From Symbiodinium natans (lineage: Eukaryota > Sar > Dinophyceae > Suessiales > Symbiodiniaceae), in assembly GCA_905221605.1 (NCBI GenBank), contig CAJNDS010000779.1, positions 1,047,001 to 1,111,000 on the forward strand: 64,000 bases of DNA, in the 5' to 3' direction. Each line of letters begins with the position of its first letter. The first letter of the stretch is position 1. Below, in pieces: positions 43,232 through 54,516 of this stretch. The translations under genes and the position numbers were made by a program. The notes beneath the pieces are model-generated. The model was not told the DNA's origin, ran no database searches, and saw nothing but the letters and a program-made list of their open reading frames with translations.

Positions 43232-43375
43232 GGTGGTTTTTGGAATGCAGCCAGTTTAGGGTCGGCTCCACATTAAGGAAGAAGTGGTGCTCCAAGGCAA
43301 GGCCTTATGCGCTACCCTTGTGCCGTTCATGTCACGTCTGCCGTAAACTAGGGGCGGCCACCGCCTACCTATATT

Positions 43376-43470
43376 TATATTTATATATATATACACATAC
43401 ATATACACATATACATATACATATACATACACATAAACATAAACATATACATATACATATACATACTTGC
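43376..43470. repeat. TATACA microsatellite
   Basis: TATATTTA passing into ATACACATACATATACAT-type units. No coding value; open frames across it are Tyr/Thr/His repeats. Confidence 0.97.
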
Positions 43471-44600
43471 TTGCGCCAGAAAAAGGATGGTCAGGATCAT
43501 GATTGTCTTCATGACCAACGGTCAGAACATCCTCTTATGCTGATGGCATGGTGTGATTGTTATCCCTTACTATCCCTTTCCAAAAAAAGGAATTCCGTAG
43601 GGCCGTGTGTGGGGACAGGTACGTGCCAGGTATCTGCTGACCCAGTAGCATTCTGGTACGTAGCAGGGGGGAGGGTTTGCCTGCTCAATCTGCAGGGCGA
43701 TGGCATCAGGGCGATCACAATTATATTATGATACCCCCCCAAAACCCTATTCGAATTCTCAAAGGCCCCAAAATTCTTCCTGTAGCATGATCCTGAACAG
43801 AGCCTAAGCCTCGGCAGGCGACTACGGACTGCCCTGGCCTGTCTGAGCTCTCGCACAGCTGTCCAGCCAGCTGCCCCTACGTGGCCCCGCACCCGTACCT
43901 GAGCAACCTGGCTTTGAGTGGGAGTCAGGTTGGCTTACCAGTCCCTCATGGGGAACCAGGGCTGAGTACTTCATCTCCCCCCCTGTAGCCTTGAAAGCTG
44001 ACTCTTGGTTCTCTCTCTCACTCTGAAGCCGCTAAGTGTTGGACTGCAGGATTGGTTATGTATGGTTACGTTGAGTGGCGGTTCGAGCCTTCGTGGCTGG
44101 AAGAAGATGAGTTTGTTGCTGTGCTCGCAGGAGCTGTTGGGTGCTGGGTCTAAGAAACCTGTATGTAACCCTAGCCATTTCCCTTGCAAGGCTGCGTGTT
44201 CGAGTGCGCTTCTGCAACAAGCTGTTCCAGCGCCAACGCCAACCGTGCATATCCGCCTCATGTCTGGCATGCAAAGGGTGGCCAGCTTGACTCAAGCCCT
44301 CGGCTTGCAGGCCCTCCTCGCAGTTGTCATGTTGTCATGACTCCCATGTCCAAAGCAAAGACCATGACAGGAGGACAGGATGCCTGCCAATCTGCAGGAA
44401 TGTGAGGTTCAGAGCAGTAGTAGAAGACGGGTGGAGGCGGAGGAGCACCGCCCAGTTCTGTGGATGTCTGGCAAATAGCAGGGTTTCCCCAAAAGAGGGG
44501 GGGGTACCCTTTTCGAGGTTTTCGAACGTAAGGGTTCTAGTTTTGGGGCATGGCAAGGGGGCCTGCTCGGGCGCAAGGAGCCCGAACCCCACAGGCTTGA
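43471..44600. other. No recognised gene
   Basis: Open frames exist on both strands but none shows family motifs or consistent codon use across neighbouring frames. Confidence 0.4.
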
Positions 44601-45000
44601 CACAAAACTTAAAAATGAAGCTAATGATGATAACAATGACTATAACAATGCTAAGAATAATACAAAGAGAAAACATGATGATAAGCAACCTCGCGGCCCA
44701 GCAGAGGAACAACCACACGAAGCAGTGCGAGCCTTGCTCGGTCGTGGGCTGCCGGCGTTGCGCTTCGCAGGCTCGGCTGGGGGCTTATACAAGCAATAAG
44801 AAGAAGAATAATAATAGTAATAATAATAATAATAATAATCATAATAATAATAGTAATAATAATGTTGATAATAAAAGCAAACAATAACAAACAACAATAC
44901 TAATAATGATCAAATCATAATAATAATATCATAACAATGATAACAAGAATCATGACTATAATCATAGTACTTACTTCTTTTATTGGTATAATTTGTACTA
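44601..45000. repeat. AT-rich island with ATA/TAA trinucleotide repeat
   Basis: AATAATAAT repeats at 44805-44950 with scattered variants (ATGATG, GTTGAT). It contrasts with GC-rich surroundings. Confidence 0.9.
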
Positions 45001-45255
45001 TTTTTTATCGACAGATACACAAGAGCATGCGTTCCAGGGCACAACTTCTCGTAGCCTTGGCACCTCATTGCAGGACACGTGCGCCGAGTGCTTTGAAAAC
45101 TTTTGGCCGGAATTCGGTGGCAGAGTGTGTGCCCCTCTGCCGATCTGCCATGCTTTTGAACAGCTTATGCATAGTTCAGTTTTTTGTCAGATCAGAAAGT
45201 CACGTGAACATGAGTTGGGCATTGCTGAGGGCCTGAATCTTTGGTGGGAGAGAGC

Positions 45256-45530
45256 CCGCGCACACGCGCACACGCGCCCACCCACCCACCTACCCGCCCA
45301 ACCACCCAGCCACACAGCCACCCATGCACCCACGCACACTCACCCACCAGGCTCACAGACTCACAGACTCATAGACTCACACACTCACACACTCACACAC
45401 TCACACAGTCACACATTCACACACTCACACGCTCACACAGTCACACACTCACACGCTCGCACACTCACACACTCACACTCTCAAACTCTCACTCAGACTC
45501 ACATGCACTCGCACACACGCGCACGCCCGC
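45256..45530. repeat. CACACTCA-type repeat
   Basis: About 270 bases of CACACTCA, CACGCGCA and CCACCC units on the plus strand. Apparent Thr/His-rich proteins here are repeat artefacts. Confidence 0.95.
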
Positions 45531-45949
45531 AAGTTTTGCTAGGCTGGCACCAAGCCTCGAGATACCCAAGGCAAATAGCACGATCAGCAAAAAGTTAAAT
45601 GTAAGACCACGCAAACCTTCTTGACACAAACATTCACGCAAAGCAATCAACTAGTGAGCTAGTGAATCCACCAATCGTCCTGGGGCTGCCCAAAGGTAAA
45701 ACCTACAAGGAGTGGCGTGGAATGCTCCGAAACCCAAGACAAAACAACACGAAGACTGCGTGCAACAAACCAGGCAAATGCTACAACTTCCTTCTGTTAT
45801 GCTGCAGCTCAGGTTTATGTATGGGACGACCGTGCACAGAGTGGCGTCCATGCGGCTTTCGCTTTTGCTTTGCTCACCGTCCTCCTCGTCTCTGCAGGAG
45901 CAAGCAGCGAGAGTTCATGTGGCACAGGGTTTTAGGGTTTAGACAGATT

Positions 45950-48345
45950 TGTATGCATCCATGGGGGCCTGAATAGTCTCCCGAGTACCTCAGAGGCCGC
46001 TGCTCCTGCAAAGATGATGGCTTTGCAGGATGTTCACGGTTCGATCCTTCTGTTACTTCACTCCTAGTGCTTTTGCTGAAGTGGTAGAAGTGACGACATA
46101 GCGGGTGCTCTGTTCATCCTGCCAGAAGGCCATGGAGGTTGGGGGTTGACGTGGTGTGTCTAGCGTGAGCACAGAAAGGTTGGAGCCGTGTGGTGCTTCC
46201 TCATGGAATGTCCTGGCGGGCCTGCTGCTCACCAGATACGATGAGTGCGTGCTTCCAAAACTTGCGTGCTTCCAGACGAAACATGTGTCTTCTTCCTTGC
46301 AGGAGTCTATGTGATAGACCGCTGCAATTGTTTCGGCCGGTGCCTTCCACAAGAGATCGAGAGCACCGCCAATGAGTTGGAAGAGGACGAGGCGCCCGGG
46401 CAAAAGTTAGACTGTTGTGTCAGTGTCGCCTCCCGGAGTGATGCTAGGCTGGGGAAGTTGCAACCTCGCAGCTGGTGCTCAGAATGTCCACCCTAAACAG
46501 CAGCTACTCATCAAGCCGGTGAGTTTCACCATCATGCCTTTGCTTGTGGGGTGATGCTTGCTGCAGGAACGACCCCCATCCTGCCCCATCCCCCCCGCAC
46601 GGCTCATGCTACCCCCTACAAGCAGAGCTCTGCTCGAAGCCATGCTCAGGAAGATGCACTCGTCCGTGTACAGCATGAATGTAGCCTGTCGAAGTTTGAC
46701 ACTCAAGGCAGGGTTGTCGAGTGCCCTTTTCGATGGAGGCAAAGTGTGGGTAAGCTGCATGTTTTGAATTCGTCTCTCCTCTGTCTGCTCGCTGCTGCTG
46801 CAAGCTGGGTAGGGTACCCAACGGCCTAGAGGGGTCCCTTGTTGCATGGTCTACATGTCTTCTTCCTTGCAGGACAGAGCCAAGAAGCGATGGAACCCGA
46901 TGACTACGACACCACCTTGCTGGCCATCAACCAGGGCAAGCTCCACCGCCTGCGGTGCAAGGCCGCAGAACTCTGCAGAAGCAAGACGTGTAGCGCGTAC
47001 TCAGCAGTGGAGGTTTCGGCCGTTTCGGACTCCTTTTTGTCCTTGGCCAGGTGAAGAACTTGGAGCCACAACGGACAGAGGGGATGCGCCACTCACAGAG
47101 TCTCTTGGGGCACATGGAGCGTCAGCAGGTCGTGCAGGCTGCGGGGGTTTGGGCGGGGCGTCAATCCGTTTGGGTTCCTCAGCGATGGGTGGATTCGTAC
47201 AAGGGGACTGTGATTGTGAGGGCGAGCTGCTTGATGATTGGGGGATGCATGAAACGCACCTGGGTTCCCTAGTACCCATAGGCCAGACTCCGCCAAGCTT
47301 CGCCCACCCTAAACCCTAAACCCTGAACCCTGAACCCGAAACCCTAAACCCTAAACCCTAAACCCTAAACCCTAAACCCTAAACCCTAAACCCTAAACGG
47401 AGCGAAAAAAAAACCCTAAACCTTAAACCCTAAACCCATGTTGCCTTCCAGGAGTTTACGTCCACAACGCTTCTGGGGCGCTTCAAGAACGTCCACTTCG
47501 GCGCGCCTGGGCCCACCCTGCTCCCGAGGGCCTTGGGGGATCCTTAGAGTACCAAAAAGACCCCAAGGCACCTGAAACACCGAAACCCTGAAACCCACAA
47601 TCCCATGAGGGTCAGGAAGGGCAGTGTGCAGGGGGACTACACACAGGACCCCAAACGGAGGCCGTGCACGGTAGGTTGGCCCAAGCTTCGACAGCTCCCG
47701 ACTTGTGAGGTGGATCTTCACAAGAAGTTTCTGGTGGGCGTTGGGCTGCCACTCTTCCATCAGCAGCTCAGCCGGGGAGCTTCGGGGCCCTACCACTCTT
47801 TGTCACCCTACGGTCCTACAGTTGGTTCCTGAACCCTTCCTGAGCCCGAGCGTGGAATCTCGCAAAAGCTCGAATCGGTAGCCGTGGATTGGGGCACCTT
47901 GTGGCCCCAGCCTAGGTGGCACTTATTCCTGGCCGTGTACAGCCTGATCATGTGTGCTGGGCAGCTCGGGCCAAAGCTAGCCTAGCAGAGAAGGTTGCAG
48001 CATCTTTCGAGTGGCGTCTTGGAGGCGCTGGAGGCTCTGTTGGCATTTCGGGGCTGAGTCTGGGCGCCCGTCGCATTCGGGCACGCAGGAGCATGGAAGA
48101 GAAGCCTGAAACAAAATTGAGAGCAGCACAAAAGTTCCACCCAACGTCAAGATTCTCCAAACCTATACAAGGGCCTTCCGCTCCCGAGAGTCAAGAGGCG
48201 AAAAGCCATCCCTACCATCGCCTTGAGAGCCTCCTTGTCGCGTGAGTCACGAGGACTGCCTGGATCTACTGGGGCTCCACGCTCAGTGGGCAGCTGATGC
48301 GCGCAGGCTTTGGCGAGACAGAGGAGAACGCAGCACGGCCCCAGT
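45950..48345 (+). CDS. Exon-like segments of one or more unassigned genes
   Basis: Several stretches follow AG|G acceptors and read as protein. 46303-46408: VYVIDRCNCFGRCLPQEIES then ANELEEDEAPGQK. 46873-47010: SQEAMEPDDYDTTLLAINQG, KLHRLRCKAAELC, KTCSAYSAVE. 47452-47550: EFTSTTLLGRFKNVHFGAPG. 47711-47790: VDLHKKFLVGVGLPLFHQQL. 48266-48345: STLSGQLMRAGFGETEENAA ending RPQWIL and a stop. The first two are preceded by the same 19-base intron end, TGTCTTCTTCCTTGCAGGA. The separators contain CCCTAAA arrays, as in the DHHC gene. I cannot join them with phase confidence and recognise no family; they could be one gene or several. Confidence 0.35.
47307..47440. repeat. CCCTAAA array, interrupted
   Basis: About 17 units, with CCCTGAA and CCCGAAA variants at the left, a clean central block and an interruption (GGAGCGAAAAAA) near 47400. 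It lies between exon-like segments, so it is probably intronic. A smaller degenerate run follows at 48540-48600. Confidence 0.95.
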
Positions 48346-48784
48346 GGATTTTGTGAAGCTGCATGGTACATAGGATTCTTTCGGTTTCTATAGTATGTTG
48401 GGGTTGGTGTCTGCCCATATGCAGAGCCCTTTGGACCCTACATGCCCTAATTTCACAGCTCCCCCTGAAGAATTGCAGCCTGTCCTCTGGCAGGCCCAAG
48501 CCCATCAAACCCGACCATTGCCCTAAACCTTGAACCCTACACCCTGGCTAGGCGGGTGACAAAACAACCCTAAACCCTAAACCCTAGACCCTAAACCCCA
48601 AGGGGGGCGCTGGATGTGCATGCAGTGCGGGTGGCAAAACCCCAAGGGGAATAAAAACCCTAAACCAGAAGCCCACCTTCACGGGCGTGTTCAGGCAATG
48701 GCGCTCTGCGGCCTAAACGCCCAGCAGAATCACCTAGGCTGGGCAGCACAGGACCTGGAAAGGGCCCAAGGAATCAGTGAGATC

Positions 48785-50770
48785 TTGGGCTTCAGGGCAG
48801 TGGGGTTGAGAGCTGCTTGAAGTTCTGGGTTGGGCTTCGCTCGGTCCTCGTGCTTTGTTTGAAGGTCCCAGCAGAAGCGCGGGTTTTGAGGGCTTTGAGA
48901 TGTTGGGGCCCAGTCGGTGAGAGATGTGGAGGTTTGATACGAATCGTTGGCCCGTTTGGGTCAACCCTTGCCAGAACGAATCTACGACAGTAGCGGCATA
49001 AAGTCTACGACCCTCCTGCGCGTCCCTAGCAGCCCCACCGAAGCAGGATTTGTGATCCCAGGCTCGCAGTGGGGGACGAAGTTTGAAGCTTCCTTAGGAA
49101 TACAGGCACATGCTGAACATGCTGAGCACATTGAACATCGATTCGTCCGTTCCTTTCTTTTTCGGAGCCTTCCGTCTTGGATGCCATGGCAAACGTGGCT
49201 GGCCCCAATTTGCGCGAGCAGTGCAGCAGGAGACCTCCCGTACCAATCGCAGAGGAGCATGAGCCCTTCTGCGCAGGAGGCCACTTCATCAACATGTCTT
49301 TTCTGAAGCCGGAGTTGCCGGATTTTCCGGAGGAGCCGCTCAGGGAGGGAATTCTTTGCGTGACGCAGAAGGTGGTGAGCCGTCCGCTGATCGAGGGTGA
49401 GGACGATTTTGAGGCGCTAATTACCTTTCCGGATGGAGCATTCGAACGGGTGACAAGCACCAGTACAAGCAACAGCAGCTCCCTAACTGGAGCGATGGAC
49501 ACCGTGGAATCCTCTTGGGAAAGTGCTTCATGGCATCATGATCTACCACCTGGAACCGTTATCCCGCCGGATCGTCGCCTTCATGAGCGTCACGTGCAGA
49601 AACTGAACCGCTTCATGCACAACGTCGATATTGCGCCACTGGCCTTCAGTGGCATGGTGCGAAAGCGCCGAGCAGAGTGAGCTGCTTGTCATACTAAGCT
49701 CTGTGTGTGTACGTGCATTGGTACTGGCTGCGCTCTTGCCAAGGCAATGCATGCAGGCCGGTTTCTCAGCCACCTGCCAAGGGTTCTTTTTTTAGGCATG
49801 GGCCGTCCAAAACATGGGGGCATTTGATATCATGTGAGGCTGGAGTACTTCTACACAGGGTTCGAACTAGGGTAGTTATGCAAGTAGGGTAAATTTCCCG
49901 CCCAACCGGCATCCTAGATTTTGCAACCACCCATGATGTTTCAAGATCATCTCGGAATCTGTCGCCTGATTCCGCGTGAGCCGCTTCAGTTTGGAGGACC
50001 GCATGTCCGTAGAGCATCGGCCGTTCTATCCAAGCCCCCATCCCCACATCCCACGGCCAGATCAGCTTGGTCCTGGCTCCAGCGGCTTCATCCCACATCC
50101 GACGTAGTCGGTTTGGGGTTCAGAGGTTTTTCGTGACTGTGCGCAGTCTCGCGGAAGCGTAGACTTTGCAAACACAGTCGTCGTACCATCCATGCGCTCG
50201 ACACAAATTTTTGCTTCATGTTCCCCTGCGGTCTGCTTAAGGTCAGTTCGCAGGACCCAACGTTTAGTTGAACAGGGTGCCTTACCGTACAGCAGCAGTT
50301 CGTGTGCACAATCTTTCGCTATTGTGCCGTTGTGCCGTCTTCACCTGGAGCTGAGCTTTCGACCTGGAGTATCTAGGGCTTTTTGTCCAAGTCGGAAGCG
50401 TTAGAAAAAACAGAACTGCCGGGTTCAGGGTTTGCGTGGGATGCCCCCTTCAGCTCCAGATGCAAAAAGGGTCTGCTTGGGCAGTCCTGAGCTCCTGAAG
50501 TCGGCGGAAGTCGCGGATGGCTCCGATTTTGCGGTGGCTTACGGTGGCCGAGAGAGAGCATCCAGACACGCCCGGTGTGAGCATTGAAAATGGTCCTTCG
50601 CCCCGAGCCGCCCTGAGCTGTGAATCGTTAGCCCTTGCCGTGCCCTGACGGCAAAGAAGAAATCGCCCTAAGCGTGCTCTATGCCAATGACCCTGAGCCT
50701 CGAACATGAACCCTAAACCCTTCAAACCCTAGCATGCGAGTGAATCGAAACTGTACGGAGAGACCGAACT
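48785..50770 (+). repeat. Segmental duplication, copy 1
   Basis: Homologous to 51690-54000, starting at GGGCTTCAGGGCAGTGGGGT and ending at CGAAACTGTACGGAGAGA. It includes the 164-residue orphan gene. Copy 1 lacks the telomere-like array and the foldback segment present in copy 2. An RT fragment begins exactly where homology ends on the right. Confidence 0.9.
49186..49680 (+). CDS. Orphan 164-residue protein, copy 1
   Basis: Starts at ATG in CCATGG context (49186), the first ATG shared in frame by both copies. No known domain is recognised. The protein is hydrophilic, with no membrane segment, two acidic stretches (PEEPLREG; IEGEDDFE), a Ser/Thr-rich middle (SSTSTSNSSSL region) and a basic end (VRKRR). 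The copies keep the same length and start, and most differences are single residues (Asn/His, Ile/Asn, Leu/Phe, Glu/Asp), so the frame seems to be maintained. A frame extending further upstream in copy 2 is not conserved in copy 1. Confidence 0.6.
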   Translation: MANVAGPNLREQCSRRPPVPIAEEHEPFCAGGHFINMSFLKPELPDFPEEPLREGILCVTQKVVSRPLIEGEDDFEALITFPDGAFERVTSTSTSNSSSLTGAMDTVESSWESASWHHDLPPGTVIPPDRRLHERHVQKLNRFMHNVDIAPLAFSGMVRKRRAE

Positions 50771-51040
50771 GGCTAATGCGGATGTGCCAGAAGACATCGT
50801 ATCGGGTCTCGCCTTGGCTCGCCTCACAGCGCTTCGCAAACCGGATGGCGGTGTACGTGGCATCGCCACAGGCGACGTTTTCCGCCGCCTTGTTTCGCGG
50901 GCCCTGGCCAAAACGTGTGCACACGTGTTCGATGAGGCGACTCGACCCTTTCAGTACGCGTTGCAGGCGAGAGCCGGCACGGATGCTCTGGCAGCGCATG
51001 TACGCACAGTCCTGGAACTGAGGAACATCCCTGAAATCAT
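50768..51040 (+). pseudogene. LINE reverse transcriptase fragment (N-terminal part)
   Basis: Reads ELANADVPEDIVSGLALARL, then ALRKPDGGVRGIATGDVFRR, LVSRALAKT and RPFQYALQARAGTDALAA. This is the start of the RT domain in the LINE family whose tails lie at 18-20 and 33 kb. The homology fades near 51040, before the catalytic block A. It sits at the right edge of duplication copy 1 and is absent from copy 2. Confidence 0.85.
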
Positions 51041-51689
51041 ATTAGGATGGATTATTCCGGCTGTACCCCCGGCTCGGCCAGAAAGTCTTCCTGCTTGGGG
51101 CCAGTCCTTCCGGCGACTGCGGATGTGGCCACGACGGGTGTTGGCGTCGCTAGGTATGGCCTGGACCCACGTGAGGATGTGAAGGATGGGGATGCCAGGT
51201 GGGGGTGTTCTGGTCTATGGTTGGGATTGCCTGCGCCACACGGACCCAGGACCCGCTCGCTGAACAGACCCCTGCCCTGAGCGGATGATATCTCTTCGGA
51301 GAGGGGGCGCGGGAGGTACAGGTGCGCTTGAACAGCCTTGCCGGACGTCTTTCTCTGGGGCGACGGACCTTTCCTCCAACTGGATCCACGACGACCTGCG
51401 GAGGGGCTGAGAAGGAGGGATGACGCCTTTCCCATGGCTGTCACACCTCAGCCGCCATCCATCCATTGGGCTCTCGGTATTCTATCTTCCAAGCGATCCC
51501 CAGTATTCTGGCGGATTGCAGTTGTCAAGGATTCTAAAAGGGTTATACCAACAAGACCAGACACAACTGATCCTCAAGAACACGCGCCGAAACCCATACA
51601 GGCGACTTGCCGAAGTTTCACGCCTAGTAGTCTTTGTGGGAACAACCGCATAATGTCCCAAGATCAGTGGGATCTAGGGCCCTAGGGCT
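51041..51689. other. Spacer between duplicate units
   Basis: No recognised gene. Pieces such as LRRDDAFPMAV occur in short frames without family motifs. Confidence 0.4.
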
Positions 51690-52035
51690 TCAGGGCAGCG
51701 GGGTTGAGAGCCTCGCGCTTTCTGCGCTTGTAGGGCATGCTTGCACAGGCTCTCATGAGGTTTTAGGGAGAGAGTAGACTGTGAGATGAGTAGCGCAACT
51801 CCACTGTAGACGTCGGTTTAGATATTGACGAGCCTGGGGGTCCCGAACAGCCCCAGTGAAACAGAGGCGACCGTACGTTTGATGCCAGGCTCGCAGCGAG
51901 GGACAACGTTTGAAGCTTCCTTAGGAATACAGGCACATGCTGAACATGCTGAACATGCTGAACACATTGAACGCTCGTTCAACCCGCCAACGATTAGTCC
52001 GTTGCTTTTTTTCGGAGCCTTCCGTCTTGGATGCC

Positions 52036-52530
52036 ATGGCAAACGTGGCTGGCCCCAATTTGCGTGAGCAGTGCAGCCGGAGACCTCCCGTACCAATCGC
52101 AGAGGAGCATGAGCCCCCCTGCGCAGGAGGCCACTTCATCCACATGTCTTTTCTGAAGCCGGAGTTGCCGGATTTTCCGGAGGAGCCGCTCAGGGAGGGA
52201 AATCTATGCGTGACGCAGAAGGTGGTGAGCCGTCCTCTGATCGAGGGTGAGGACGATTTTGAGGCGTTCATTACCTTTCCGGATGGAGCATTCGAACGGG
52301 TGGTAAGCACCGACACAAGCAACAACAGCTCCCTAACTGGCGCGATGGGCACCTTGGACTCCTCTTGGCAAAGTGCTTCATGGCATCAGGACCTACCACC
52401 TGGAACCGTTATCCCGCCGGATCGTCGCCTTCATGAGCGTCACGTGCAGAAACTGAACCGCTTCATGCACAACGTCGACATAGCGCCACTGGCCTTCAGT
52501 GGCATGGTCCGAAAGCGCCGAGCCGACTGA
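52036..52530 (+). CDS. Orphan 164-residue protein, copy 2
   Basis: Paralogue of the protein at 49186, same ATG, same length and about 90 percent identical by eye. The frame is open for another 33 codons upstream (MLNMLNMLNTLNAR), but that part is a translation of the expanded ATGCTGAAC repeat and is not shared, so I take ATG 52036 as the start. Function unknown. Confidence 0.6.
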   Translation: MANVAGPNLREQCSRRPPVPIAEEHEPPCAGGHFIHMSFLKPELPDFPEEPLREGNLCVTQKVVSRPLIEGEDDFEAFITFPDGAFERVVSTDTSNNSSLTGAMGTLDSSWQSASWHQDLPPGTVIPPDRRLHERHVQKLNRFMHNVDIAPLAFSGMVRKRRAD

Positions 52531-52996
52531 GCTGCTTGTCATGCAAGGCCTTGTGTGTGAGAGTATGTGTGTGTATGTGTGTGTATGTGCATGCATTGGT
52601 GCCGGCTGCGCTCGCCTTCTGACAAGCAATTCATGCAGGCCGGTTTCTCAGCCCACGTGCCAAGGTTTCATTTTTCAGGCATGGGTCGTCCAAACATCAG
52701 GGCACCCGGTATCATGTACCGATACTTGGAGGTGGGAGTAATTTCCGGGTTCGCAGGGTACTTATAGGACAAACTGATTGAGTTATACTGTTACTCGACC
52801 CTCCAAGTAGCATCCTCATCATGATCCTGATGGTAGGAACCATGCCCAACCGGGGCATGACCCTAGATTTTTGGAACCGCCCATGGTGTTTCAAGATCAT
52901 CCCGGAATCGGTCTCGCCTGATTCCGCGTGAGCCGCTTCAGTTTGGAGGACATGCCCGGAGAGCACCGGTCGTCTATCCCAGCCCCCATCCCCACA

Positions 52997-53122
52997 TGCC
53001 GAGCCTAGGGCTTTAGGCCTTAGACCTTAAGGCTTTAGGCTTTAGGCTTTAGGCTTTAGGCTTTAGGGTTTAGGGTTTAGGGTTTAGGGTTTAGGGTTTC
53101 GGGCTTAGGGTTTCGGGTTTAG
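52997..53122. repeat. TTTAGGC to TTTAGGG array, present only in copy 2
   Basis: Five units of TTTAGGC are followed by five or more of TTTAGGG and then TTTCGGG variants, giving a gradient of unit types. In copy 1 the corresponding site (about 50047-50065) has no array. Confidence 0.92.
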
Positions 53123-53250
53123 GGTAGTTCAGCCTGGTCCCCGGCTCCGGCGGCTTCATCCCCACGTCCGAAAAAGTCGGTTTGGGGTTCCGAGGTGTGT
53201 CGTGACTGCCCGCAGTCGCGCAGAAGCGTGGACTTTGTAAGCACAGCCCC

Positions 53251-53326
53251 CTGGTTCTCAGTAGGGAATGAGGGAATTAGGGCCCGAGAATATGGGTTCA
53301 TTCCCTCACCCCCAATTAAGAACCAG
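53251..53326. repeat. Foldback insertion in duplicate copy 2
   Basis: Terminal inverted repeat CTGGTTCT (53251-53258) / AGAACCAG (53319-53326) and inner inverted repeat AGGGAATGA (53263-53271) / TCATTCCCT (53298-53306). It is part of about 150 bases absent at the homologous site in copy 1 (near 50180). Confidence 0.75.
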
Positions 53327-54000
53327 CAGACCGGCGTGGTACCCATCCTGTGGGATCGGGAAGCTGAAGAGGGCGTGTCGAATGTGATGCCCTGCTGGTC
53401 GTCCATCCATGCCCTCGACACAAGTTTTGCTTGAGTGTTCCCCTGCGGTCTGCTTAAGGTCAGTTCGCAGGACCCAACGTGTTTAGTTGAACAGGGTGCC
53501 TTGTCGCACAGCAGCAGTTCATGCACACAATCTTTTGCCATTGTGTGATTGCGCTGTCTTCACCTGGAGCTGAGCTTTCGACCTGGAGCATCTGCTTTAG
53601 GATTTTTGTCCAAGTCGCAAGCGTTAGAATCGTTAGACAAAGAAGAACTGCCGGGTTCAGGGTTTGCGTGGGATGCCCCCTTCAGCTCCAGATGCAAAAA
53701 GGGTCTGCTTGAGCAGTCCTGAGCTCCCGAAGTCGGTGGAAGCCGCGGATGGCTCCCGACTTTGCGGTGGCACACGGTGACCAAGAGAGAGCATCCAGAC
53801 ACGCCCCGGCGTGAGCATTGAAAATAAGCCGCCCTGAGCTGTGAACCGTTATATAACCCTCGCTCTTGACCCTACCCAAAAGTTGCCCCTAAAGTGGAAG
53901 AAGAAATCGCACGTATGCCAGTGACCCTGCGACGTAAACGTGAACCCTAAACTTTTGCACTCTAGCGTGCACGTGAATCGAAACTGTACGGAGAGAGCCA

Positions 54001-54465
54001 ACTTCTTCGGGATGTTCCTTAGAAAAGGGGTCCATCTGAGTTAAGGGATATCCTTACCAGGGTGATTGGGCTCGGGTACTCAATCTGTCAAGCGATCCCT
54101 CACTTCCCTTTTCAAAACCAGCCAATCGTGATTTCTTGCCTGCTTTGCGACAGCTGCCTGAGAAGGCGAGTTCCGCCAAAGCCTAGCTCTTCATACCCTG
54201 CTGCAAGCCCAATCTCTAATCCCTAAACCCTAAACCCTAAACCCTGAAGCTTAACCCTCCTAAACCCTAAACCCTAAACCCTAAACCCTAAACCCTAAAC
54301 CCTAAACCCTAAACCCTAAACCCTAAACCCTGCTTAAGCCCTTGGGAGGACTTCGGCCGGCGAGCAGCTCTAGGATACTTCCTTCTGTGGCTGCTAGGCG
54401 CGGTCACCTTCCTTTGGGTTTTGAAGCCTTTTCATCCATCCTAAATATCCCTGAAGAGGTTCAAG
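54001..54465. repeat. Spacer with long CCCTAAA array
   Basis: A CCCTAAA array of about 15 units lies at 54222-54330, broken once by CCTGAAGCTTAACCCTC. The remaining sequence shows no recognised gene. Confidence 0.9.
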
Positions 54466-54469
54466 CCCA

Positions 54470-54516
54470 AGTCTTCTTCTTCTTCTTCTTCTTCTTCTTC
54501 TTCTTCTTCTTCTTGC
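54470..54516. repeat. TTC microsatellite
   Basis: About fourteen TTC/CTT units; the phenylalanine or leucine run in overlapping frames is an artefact. Confidence 0.97.

Larger units (their letters stand above)
51690..54000 (+). repeat. Segmental duplication, copy 2
   Basis: Second copy of 48785-50770. It carries the orphan gene plus two extra segments: a TTTAGGC/TTTAGGG array (about 52997-53122) and a foldback insertion (about 53247-53395). A nine-base repeat ATGCTGAAC upstream of the gene is expanded here (about 51939-51962). Confidence 0.9.

Noticed and set aside
45243-45624. Thr/His-rich open frames
   Set aside because: They are translations of a CACACTCA repeat.
49857-49875. GGGTTCGAACTAGGG as a tRNA T-arm
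   Set aside because: No acceptor or anticodon stem can be built around it.
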